DNA from: JAIBJN01 sp963748205
GTDB taxonomy: Bacteria > Actinomycetota > Thermoleophilia > Gaiellales > Gaiellaceae
DNA length: 15,105 nt
Assembly: GCA_963748205.1 (NCBI GenBank)
Contig: CAVVIB010000020.1
Location: 1-15,105 of the forward strand
Direction: 5' to 3'
In this document: positions 1 to 5,268 of the stretch, one piece after another
Layout: each line of letters opens with the position of its first letter
Position numbering within the stretch: the first letter of the stretch is position 1
Translations under genes and position numbers: made by a program
Notes under the pieces: generated by a model
Databases searched by the model: none
What the model was told of the DNA's origin: nothing
What the model saw: the letters and a program-made list of their open reading frames with translations, nothing else

Positions 1-51
1 GTCGCCAAGCGGTTCGCAGAGGCCGTCCGCCAGTCGCGCAAGCGCGGCTAG
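1..51 (+). CDS. C-terminal end of an unidentified CDS (partial)
   Basis: The first 17 codons are open in frame 1 and end in TAG at 49-51, giving a very basic C-terminus (VAKRFAEAVRQSRKRG). Such tails are common in RNA-binding proteins and in many others, and no family can be named from 16 residues. The frame would converge on infA, whose stop is 21 bases away. The stretch may equally be non-coding, because short open frames are expected at this GC content. Confidence 0.25.
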   Translation, partial: VAKRFAEAVRQSRKRG

Positions 52-563
52 CGGCGAAACCGCACAGGCTTACCTGTAGCGGTAGACGATCCGGCCGCGC
101 GTGAGGTCGTACGGCGACAGCTCGACCTTGACCCGATCGCCGAGGAAGATCCTGATCCGGTAGCGCCGCATCTTCCCCGCCGTGTATCCGAGCGTCTCGT
201 GGCCGTTGTCGAGCTTGATCCGGAACATCCGGTTGCGGAGGGCCTCGACCACTTCGCCCTCCATCTCGATCTTTTCTTCCTTGGTAGCGATACCCGCTCC
301 TTTCCGTATGTTTCGGCCCCGGCCGCCCTCGGCGACCACGGCCGGAGCGGTCTGCAGCCGGCCGCCGCGGCGACGTTGATCGCCTCGGGGCCCTTCTCGC
401 CCTCGCGCGCCTCGTACTCGACGCGCCGACCTTCCGCGAGAGTCTTGAATCGGTCTCCCGCGATGTCGCTGAAGTGCACGAAGAGATCCTTCGTACCCTC
501 GTCAAGGGTGATGAAGCCGTACCCCTTGCTGTCGTTGAACCACTTCACGGTTCCGCTGGCCAT
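48..563 (-). CDS. Cold-shock domain protein (CspA family), frame runs on through infA
   Basis: Residues 1-66 form a complete cold-shock OB fold that binds single-stranded RNA/DNA: GTVKWFNDSKGYGFI carries RNP1 (KGYGFI) and DLFVHF is RNP2, and the fold ends near KGPEAINV. The ATG at 563-561 follows GGGAGG with a 7-base gap to the GGAGG core, so the start is secure. CspA-family proteins normally stop at about 65-70 residues. Here there is no stop, and the frame continues 105 more codons, out of frame through all of infA, to TAG at 50-48. The extension is rich in Arg, Ser, Thr and Gly with no family resemblance, as expected of a shadow frame. The true end is unresolved: a very long overlap, a -1 frameshift giving a Csp-IF-1 fusion, or a sequence error. 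Pairing with infA suits joint expression, since both proteins act on mRNA and initiation in the cold (known from E. coli). Confidence 0.75.
   Translation of the reverse strand: MASGTVKWFNDSKGYGFITLDEGTKDLFVHFSDIAGDRFKTLAEGRRVEYEAREGEKGPEAINVAAAAGCRPLRPWSPRAAGAETYGKERVSLPRKKRSRWRAKWSRPSATGCSGSSSTTATRRSDTRRGRCGATGSGSSSAIGSRSSCRRTTSRAAGSSTATGKPVRFRR
70..291 (-). CDS. infA: Translation initiation factor IF-1, apparent ATC start
   Basis: IF-1 is a cytoplasmic OB-fold protein that binds the A site of the 30S subunit during initiation. Family hallmarks are clear: EGEVVEALRNRMFRIKLDNG, GKMRRYRIRI, GDRVKVELSPYDLTRGRIVYRYR. Aligned with the family's usual 72-73 residues, the initiator position (before ATKEEKIE) is an ATC codon at 291-289. 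It is preceded by AAAGGAG (303-297) with a 5-base spacer, so I place the start there (73 aa). The nearest in-frame standard starts are a GTG at 339, which would add 16 Arg/Gly-rich residues, and an ATG nine codons inside, which would trim the N-terminal strand. The gene lies inside the open frame of the upstream cold-shock gene but in a different frame. The product is certain; the start is not. Confidence 0.93.
   Translation of the reverse strand: MATKEEKIEMEGEVVEALRNRMFRIKLDNGHETLGYTAGKMRRYRIRIFLGDRVKVELSPYDLTRGRIVYRYR
297..303 (-). promoter_or_regulatory. Shine-Dalgarno site that decides the infA start
   Basis: On the minus strand the sequence reads AAAGGAG-CGGGT-ATC. It is a near-perfect anti-16S match five bases before the ATC codon that sits exactly at the expected first residue of IF-1. 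Without this site one would pick the upstream GTG at 339. Confidence 0.6.
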
Positions 564-643
564 ATGAACACCTCCCTCACCAAGTACTCACGAACGGGTA
601 AGGAAAGCGCTGGCGCGCGAACCTGGACTCGCTCTGAACCTTG

Positions 644-673
644 ATTTGCGCCGCACAGCCTAGCAGGCGACAA
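644..673 (-). promoter_or_regulatory. Candidate promoter for csp-infA
   Basis: Reading the minus strand, TTGTCG (673-668) and GCAAAT (649-644) are separated by 18 bases. Matches to the sigma-70 consensus are 4/6 and 3/6. Transcription would start near 637 and leave a leader of about 75 bases before csp, in keeping with the long leaders of cold-shock genes. Read-through from the tRNA-His gene just upstream is the alternative. Weak evidence. Confidence 0.25.
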
Positions 674-701
674 GGGATAACCTGCCCGCCTGAGAGTGAG
701 G

Positions 702-775
702 GGAGGGCGATGGGATTCGAACCCACGACCACCGGGACCACAACCCGGGGCTCTACCAACTGAGCTACGCCCTCC
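702..775 (-). tRNA. tRNA-His (GTG)
   Basis: The cloverleaf is complete on the minus strand: acceptor GAGGGCG (774-768) pairs with CGCCCTC (709-703), the D arm is TAGCTCAGTTGGTAGAGC, the anticodon loop is TTGTGGT with anticodon GTG, and the T arm contains GGTTCGAATCC. An extra G at 775 (G-1) faces C73 at 702, the identity mark of tRNA-His. The 3' CCA is not encoded. The gene lies about 140 bases upstream of csp on the same strand and is divergent from tRNA-Arg. Confidence 0.97.
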
Positions 776-779
776 GCGC

Positions 780-809
780 CTGAAAGACGAGTTTACCGGG
801 TGCTACCGT
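780..809 (+). promoter_or_regulatory. Candidate tRNA-Arg promoter in the 47-bp divergent tRNA gap
   Basis: CTGAAA (780-785) and TACCGT (804-809, preceded by TGC as an extended -10) are 18 bases apart and would start transcription some 6-8 bases before tRNA-Arg. On the other strand TAAACT (795-790) lies in a position to be the -10 of tRNA-His. Both tRNA promoters therefore seem to overlap in the same 47 bases. The boxes are weak matches. Confidence 0.3.
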
Positions 810-822
810 GCGCCCGAAGAGA

Positions 823-895
823 GCGCCTGTAGCTCAGTGGACAGAGCGGCGGACTTCTAATCCGCGGGTCGCAGGTTCGAATCCTGCCAGGCGCG
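823..895 (+). tRNA. tRNA-Arg (TCT)
   Basis: Acceptor GCGCCTG (823-829) pairs with CAGGCGC (888-894), with discriminator G at 895. The D arm is TAGCTCAGTGGACAGAGC, the anticodon stem GCGGA/TCCGC encloses CTTCTAA with anticodon TCT, and the T arm carries GGTTCGAATCC. It reads AGA codons, which are rare in this GC-rich genome. The CCA end is not encoded. It converges on nucS, whose stop begins six bases after the tRNA. Confidence 0.97.
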
Positions 896-900
896 TCGGG

Positions 901-1596
901 TTAGACCGGCGCGAACAGCGTGAGCTCGGGCTCCCGCCGGCCGCGGAGGACCTCGAGGTCGACCTCGACGCACCGGATGCCACGCGACTCGGCCAGCGTG
1001 ACCGCCTGCGGCTTGAGTTGCTGCGCGGCCAGGATTCCGGCGCATTCCGACATGAGCGGGTCGACGTGAATCCGCTCCAGGTAGCGGGTGAGCTGCTCGA
1101 CCGACTCGATCGTCGCGACGCGCTTGATCTCGACGGCGATCCAGCCGTCGTCGGCGTCGCGGCACATGAGGTCGACCGGGCCGATGTCGGTCGCCCACTC
1201 GCGACGCACGAGGCGCAGCCCCTCCCCCAGGGTCTCCGGCGCGGCGGCCAGCTCGGCCTGGAGGTGCCGCTCGACGCCGTCCTTCTCGAGCGCGGCCGCC
1301 TCGCCCATCTCGTGGGAGACGTCGCTCAGGAGCTCGTGGATGCGGATCTCGAGGCGATCCTCGGTCTTCCCCGCGCGCTTACGCACGACGATGCGCTCGA
1401 GCGGGTCGCCCTCTTCCTCGATCGTCGTCGGGGGCGTCATCCAGTTGAGGGGCTTATAGCCGCCTGCGTCCGCGTGCACGAGCACGGAGCCGTCCGACTT
1501 GAGGATCAGGAGACGTGTCGACTCTGGTAGAAAGGCGCTGAGCCGACCCGAGTAGGACACTTCGCAGCGGGCGACGACGAGACGCACGGGCCGCAC
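901..1596 (-). CDS. nucS: Endonuclease NucS/EndoMS (mismatch-specific)
   Basis: NucS cuts both strands at mismatched bases and is the mismatch-correction nuclease of most Actinobacteria, which lack MutS/MutL. The N-terminal DNA-binding domain begins VRLVVARCEVSYSGRL and includes KPLNWM. The C-terminal PD-(D/E)xK nuclease core is intact: GPVDLMC gives D142 and AVEIKR gives E156 and K158. The last residues, ELTLF (224-228), resemble a sliding-clamp binding pentapeptide, and clamp interaction is established for the family. I chose GTG at 1596, nine bases after AAAGG, giving 231 aa (mycobacterial NucS is about 226). The frame runs open upstream to 1716, but that extra 40-residue stretch has no family match and would overlap the next gene's start. 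GTG at 1587 is a possible alternative. Divergent from the FAD oxidoreductase. Confidence 0.93.
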   Translation of the reverse strand: MRPVRLVVARCEVSYSGRLSAFLPESTRLLILKSDGSVLVHADAGGYKPLNWMTPPTTIEEEGDPLERIVVRKRAGKTEDRLEIRIHELLSDVSHEMGEAAALEKDGVERHLQAELAAAPETLGEGLRLVRREWATDIGPVDLMCRDADDGWIAVEIKRVATIESVEQLTRYLERIHVDPLMSECAGILAAQQLKPQAVTLAESRGIRCVEVDLEVLRGRREPELTLFAPV

Positions 1597-1696
1597 CGTA
1601 CTGGCCCTTTCGGACAGGCAGCCCAGGCCGCTCCGATGAGATTCGTCCCGGTTCGGGTCTAAACGAGAGAGCCAACTGACCCCAGAGGAGGATCTC

Positions 1697-3091
1697 TTGA
1701 CCACGAACGCACGCACCGAGATCTCGATCCCCCAGCTCCAGTCCGAGCTTGCCGGCGAGGTGATCGGCCCGGACGACGCGGCCTACGACGACGCCCGCAA
1801 GGCCTTCATGCCGTTCTACGACGAGCGCCGTCCGGCGGTCATCATCCGGCCCTCCGACGCGCGCGAGGTCGGCTATGTCGTCTCACTCGCGCGCGACAGC
1901 GGGCTCCCACTCTCTGTCCGCAGCGGCGGCCACAGCGGCGCCGGCCACAGCACGAGCGACGGAGGAATCCTCCTCGACCTCTCGCTGATGAAGGGCCTGG
2001 AGATCGACCCGGCCAAGCGCGTCGCGTGGGCCGAGGCCGGCCTGACCGCGGCCGAGGTCACGAACGCAACGGCGGCGCACGGCCTGGCCGTCGGCTTCGG
2101 CGACACCGGCTCGGTCGGGATCGGCGGCCTGACGACCGGCGGCGGCGTCGGCTACCTCGTGCGCAAGCACGGCCTGACGATCGACGACCTGCTCGCCGCC
2201 GAGATCGTCCTCGCGGACGGCAGGCTCCTCCAGGTCGACGACCAGCGGAACTCCGACCTCTTCTGGGCGATCCGCGGCGGCGGGGGCAACTTCGGCGTCG
2301 TCACGCGCTTCAAGTTCCGACTGCACCAGGTGGACACGGTCACGGGCGGCATGCTCGTCCTGCCCGCCACGGTGGAGACGATCACCGGGTTCATGGCGGC
2401 GGCCGCCGACGCCCCCGAGGAGCTGTCCACGATCGCCAACGTCATGACCGCGCCGCCGATGCCGTTCCTCCCGGAGGAGGCCCACGGCAAGGTGGTCATC
2501 CTGGCCATGCTCGTCCACGCCGGGTCGCCCGAGGACGGGGAGAAGGCGATAGCACCCTTCCGCGCGCTCGCGACGCCGCTCGCCGACATGGTGCGCGTGA
2601 TGCCCTACCCGGAGATCTATCCGCCGGACGATCCCGAGTACCGGCCGGTCGCCGCGGCCCGCACGATGTTCATCGACAGCATCGGGGAGGCCGAGGCCGA
2701 GTTGATCCTGGAGCGCCTCAACGGGTCGACCGCGATGATGGCCGCCTGCCAGCTCCGCGCCCTCGGCGGGGCCATGGCCCGCGTGCCAGACGACGCGACC
2801 GCGTTCGCCCACAGGCAGAGCGAGATCATGGTCAACGTGGCGGCGATCTACGGGTCGCCCGACGAGGCGTCCGTCCACGAGGACTGGGTGGCTGACTTCG
2901 CGGCGGCGCTCCGCCAGAGCGACGACGGGATGTACGTCAACTTCGTCGGCGACGAGGGCGAGGAGTCCGTCAGGGCGTCATACCCCGGCGGGACCTGGGA
3001 TCGCCTCGCGGCGGTCAAGCGCCGCTACGACCCGGCGAACCTGTTTCGCATGAACCAGAACATCCCGCCCGCGGACGAACAGGCGGCCTAG
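1697..3091 (+). CDS. FAD-binding oxidoreductase, BBE/PCMH type
   Basis: This 464-residue protein has the two-part layout of berberine-bridge-like flavin oxidases and dehydrogenases. A PCMH FAD domain spans about 40-210, with the RSGGHS motif whose His79 is the usual 8-alpha-histidyl flavin link, followed by VGIGGLTTGGGVGYL and RGGGGNFGVV. The C-terminal BBE segment reads YDPANLFRMNQNIPP (about 445-460). The second flavin link of many members, a Cys in GxCPxVG, is replaced by Thr (GDTGSVGIGG), so single covalent attachment is predicted. No signal peptide is seen, so it is probably cytoplasmic; substrates in the family are sugars or secondary metabolites, and none can be named. The start is TTG at 1697 with GGAGG five bases before it. 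The stop codon TAG shares three bases with the stop of the convergent cupin gene. Confidence 0.92.
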   Translation: MTTNARTEISIPQLQSELAGEVIGPDDAAYDDARKAFMPFYDERRPAVIIRPSDAREVGYVVSLARDSGLPLSVRSGGHSGAGHSTSDGGILLDLSLMKGLEIDPAKRVAWAEAGLTAAEVTNATAAHGLAVGFGDTGSVGIGGLTTGGGVGYLVRKHGLTIDDLLAAEIVLADGRLLQVDDQRNSDLFWAIRGGGGNFGVVTRFKFRLHQVDTVTGGMLVLPATVETITGFMAAAADAPEELSTIANVMTAPPMPFLPEEAHGKVVILAMLVHAGSPEDGEKAIAPFRALATPLADMVRVMPYPEIYPPDDPEYRPVAAARTMFIDSIGEAEAELILERLNGSTAMMAACQLRALGGAMARVPDDATAFAHRQSEIMVNVAAIYGSPDEASVHEDWVADFAAALRQSDDGMYVNFVGDEGEESVRASYPGGTWDRLAAVKRRYDPANLFRMNQNIPPADEQAA

Positions 3092-3636
3092 CCCCAGCGC
3101 AGGCCTCTCAAGTCCTTCGGCGGGCCGGGCGTCCACCTCTTGCGCGAGGCGTACGCCTCGGCGGGGACCGTCGTCTCCTCCTCCACGCCCGCGCCGTGGC
3201 GGAGCGCGACCTCCGAGCGCGGGTAGACGATGCCCTTCTCGGGCCACGTCTCCCGCGCGCCGGTCATGAAGACGAGGCACGGCCCGTCACCGGCGCCGAC
3301 GAGGATGTGGTCAGTCCCGGGCGGGCAGTGGACGAAGTCCCAGGCCTTCAACCGGCGCTCCTCGCCCTCGATGAGCAGGAGGCACTCGCCGGAGAGGACG
3401 AGGAAGTTCTCCTGGTTGGCCTCGCGGTGGTAGAGCCCGCTCGGCTTTCCGGGCTGGAGCACGCCCAGCGTGAAGCCCACCTGCGGGAAGGGTGCCTCGT
3501 CGCCCTCGAAGATGGAGGCGTCTCCGAAGTCTTCGCTCGTGACCCACGGCCCCTCGCTGACGTTGACCACGAACCACCCGTCGGTCACGGCCGTGAGGCC
3601 GGCCTCTCGCTGCTCCAGTCGCGCCTCGGGAACCAT
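3088..3636 (-). CDS. Cupin-domain protein
   Basis: A 182-residue single-domain cupin. Motif 1 is GLYHREANQENFLVLSGE (H70, E76, with E72 where the second His usually is) and motif 2 is WDFVHCPPGTDH (H110), so three or four metal ligands are present. The protein resembles small mannose-6-phosphate-isomerase-like or dioxygenase-like cupins, whose reactions vary, and no substrate is suggested. The ATG at 3636 is preferred because GGAGG (3646-3642) lies five bases upstream. ATG at 3648 and a longer frame from 3717 are open but have no good ribosome site. It is convergent with the FAD oxidoreductase with a 4-base overlap and divergent from the antiporter with a 59-base gap. Confidence 0.85.
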   Translation of the reverse strand: MVPEARLEQREAGLTAVTDGWFVVNVSEGPWVTSEDFGDASIFEGDEAPFPQVGFTLGVLQPGKPSGLYHREANQENFLVLSGECLLLIEGEERRLKAWDFVHCPPGTDHILVGAGDGPCLVFMTGARETWPEKGIVYPRSEVALRHGAGVEEETTVPAEAYASRKRWTPGPPKDLRGLRWG

Positions 3637-3641
3637 CGGCG

Positions 3642-3646
3642 CCTCC
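3642..3646 (-). promoter_or_regulatory. Ribosome-binding site deciding the cupin start
   Basis: GGAGG on the minus strand, five bases before the ATG at 3636. The other in-frame ATG at 3648 has only GGGAGA directly abutting it. Confidence 0.55.
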
Positions 3647-3655
3647 ATTCTCCCA

Positions 3656-3685
3656 TTGACGCCCCACTCGTCGGTGCGACAGCAT
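3656..3685 (+). promoter_or_regulatory. Candidate promoter of the antiporter, nearly leaderless
   Basis: TTGACG (3656-3661, 5/6 to consensus) and CAGCAT (3680-3685, 3/6) are 18 bases apart. A start near 3692 would leave only a few bases before the GTG at 3696. This fits the lack of a Shine-Dalgarno site there and the many leaderless mRNAs of Actinobacteria. Confidence 0.35.
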
Positions 3686-3695
3686 CCCGCGGGCC

Positions 3696-4967
3696 GTGGA
3701 CTCCTGGGCCCTCGCAACCGTCGCCTTCCTGCTGCTCGTCTTTGCGGCGGTCTCCGGCCGCCTCGAGCGGTCGCTGGTCACGGTCGCGATCTTCTTCACC
3801 TCGGCCGGCCTGCTCGCCGGCCCCGTGCTCGGGCTCCTCGACCTCGAGCTCGGCAGCGAGCCCGTCAAGCTCCTCGCCGAGGCCACGCTGACTCTCGTCC
3901 TCTTCGCGGACGCATCACGGGTCAACCTCCCCGCACTCCGCCGCGAGGTCGGCGTGCCTGTCCGCCTGCTCGGCGTGGGCCTGCCGCTCACGATCGTGGC
4001 GGGGACGCTCGCAGGCGTCGCGGTGCTTCCGGGCATGAGCCTCTCGGAGGCGCTCGTCCTCGGTGTGATGCTGGCATGCACCGACGCGGCGCTGGGACAG
4101 GCGGTCGTCACCGACCGCCGGATCCCGTCGCGCATCCGCCAGGGGCTCAACGTGGAGAGCGGCCTCAACGACGGCCTGTGCGTGCCGCTCTTCTTCATCG
4201 CGATCGCGATCGCCGAGGCCGAGGAGGGCGCGCTCTCCGGCGGCGGCGCCCTCGAGCTCGTCGTCGAGGAGATCGGCTACGGGTCGGTCGGAGGCATCGT
4301 TGCCGGCGTGCTCGGCGCAGCGGCCGTAAGCGCGGCGCAGCGGCGCGGGCTCGCCGAACCGCACTGGCTCCAGATCCTGACCGCGGCGACCGCGGTCCTG
4401 GCGGCGGGCATCGCGGTCGGCCTCGGCGGCAGCATCTTCATTGCGGCCTTCGTCGGCGGGCTGGTGTTCGGAGGAGTGCGGCGCCGGGCCGAGGGCGAGG
4501 TCGGCTACCTCGTCGACCAGGGCGGGGAGCTCCTGAACGCCGTCACGTTCCTGGTCTTCGGCGCCGTCATTCTCGGCCCGAGGCTGGACGATCTCACCTG
4601 GGAGCTCGTGCTCTACGCCGCGCTCAGCCTGACCGTCGTGCGGATGCTCCCGGTCGCGCTCTCGGTGCTGGGGACGGGTGCCCGGCCGCCGACGGTCGCG
4701 TTCCTCGGCTGGTTCGGCCCCCGCGGGCTCGCGTCGATCGTCTTCGCCGTCATCCTCTTCGAGGAGTCGAACCTCCCCCATCAGAACACGATCCTGCTCG
4801 CCGTCATGACCACAGTCGCCCTGTCGATCTATGTCCACGGCCTCTCGGCGCAGCCGCTGACGACGCGCTACGTCCGCTGGTTCGAGGCACAGTCACGCGG
4901 GCAACCGCCTGCGATGGAGAGCAAGCCCGCGACCGAGCAGCGTTGGCGCTCCGGCGCAGGCACCTGA
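3696..4967 (+). CDS. Cation/proton antiporter, CPA1 (NhaP-like) family
   Basis: A 423-residue inner-membrane protein with about 11-13 hydrophobic segments spread over residues 1-390 and a polar tail, the size and layout of Na+(K+)/H+ exchangers. Key family motifs are visible: the FADAS segment (70-74), TDAALGQAVV (129-138, D130, matching the TDPVAV motif), GLNDG (156-160, with the essential N-D pair, D159) and GPRGLAS (341-347, R343). It should exchange sodium or potassium for protons and so serve pH and salt balance; the ion cannot be read from sequence. The start is GTG at 3696 without a ribosome site, and the MDSWALATVAFLLL start suits a first membrane helix. It stands alone: divergent from the cupin and followed by a gene relic and a terminator. 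Confidence 0.9.
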   Translation: MDSWALATVAFLLLVFAAVSGRLERSLVTVAIFFTSAGLLAGPVLGLLDLELGSEPVKLLAEATLTLVLFADASRVNLPALRREVGVPVRLLGVGLPLTIVAGTLAGVAVLPGMSLSEALVLGVMLACTDAALGQAVVTDRRIPSRIRQGLNVESGLNDGLCVPLFFIAIAIAEAEEGALSGGGALELVVEEIGYGSVGGIVAGVLGAAAVSAAQRRGLAEPHWLQILTAATAVLAAGIAVGLGGSIFIAAFVGGLVFGGVRRRAEGEVGYLVDQGGELLNAVTFLVFGAVILGPRLDDLTWELVLYAALSLTVVRMLPVALSVLGTGARPPTVAFLGWFGPRGLASIVFAVILFEESNLPHQNTILLAVMTTVALSIYVHGLSAQPLTTRYVRWFEAQSRGQPPAMESKPATEQRWRSGAGT

Positions 4968-4980
4968 CCTCGGTCGAACC

Positions 4981-5202
4981 TGGGCGGCACCATCGACCGA
5001 CGGCAGCCTGCCGACGCTCGACTCGTCGCGCTACGAGCAGACGGAGTTCCGCGAGCCCGGTCAGGTCTTCCACGTGACGGAGACGACGACCTTCAAGTGG
5101 TTCTCCGTCGACACGGCCGGAAACGTCGAGCGGGGCTACGACCCCAACGATCCCGCCAAGCGGGACCGATACCGGTCGGCGACGATCACCATCAGGAACT
5201 AG
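4981..5202 (+). pseudogene. Relic of a secreted M14-type peptidase C-terminus (chitobiase-like domain)
   Basis: An uninterrupted frame ends in TAG at 5200-5202 and encodes TDGSLPTLDSS, then REPGQVFHVT, TFKWFSVDTAGN and a final SATITIRN. It matches the last 55 residues of the M14 peptidase at 10139-12952 (TLDGSKPDLNS, REPGQVFYVT, LFKWMATDIKGN, AMEFIIR) and keeps the same stop position. No start codon or ribosome site lies ahead, no catalytic domain precedes it, and the frame begins inside or just after the antiporter's end. It therefore looks like the surviving 3' end of a deleted paralogue, with its terminator still in place. It carries an insertion of about ten residues (GYDPNDPAKRDRYR) absent from the intact copy. 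Confidence 0.75.
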
Positions 5203-5219
5203 AACGCCGGATCGAAACG

Positions 5220-5250
5220 AACGGGGGCGGACTCTCGTCCGCCCCCCGTT
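5220..5250. terminator. Strong GC hairpin between convergent units
   Basis: AACGGGGGCGGAC (5220-5232) pairs with GTCCGCCCCCCGTT (5237-5250) around a TCTC loop, with one bulged base. There is no clear T run on either strand. It lies between the plus-strand relic and the end of the minus-strand propeller gene, so it can serve both directions. Confidence 0.7.
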
Positions 5251-5268
5251 GCATTCACAGTCGATCGT

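Noticed and set aside
48..365. The C-terminal 105 residues of the cold-shock frame as a real protein domain
   Set aside because: Composition (Arg, Ser, Thr, Gly repeats) is that of an off-frame read of infA, and IF-1 conservation dominates this DNA.
808..1530. 240-codon plus-strand frame starting before tRNA-Arg
   Set aside because: It reads through the tRNA gene and is antisense to nucS, whose catalytic motifs are clear.
3470..5077. 535-codon plus-strand frame overlapping cupin and antiporter
   Set aside because: Pro/Arg-rich, no hydrophobic helices; the antiporter in another frame has all its family motifs.
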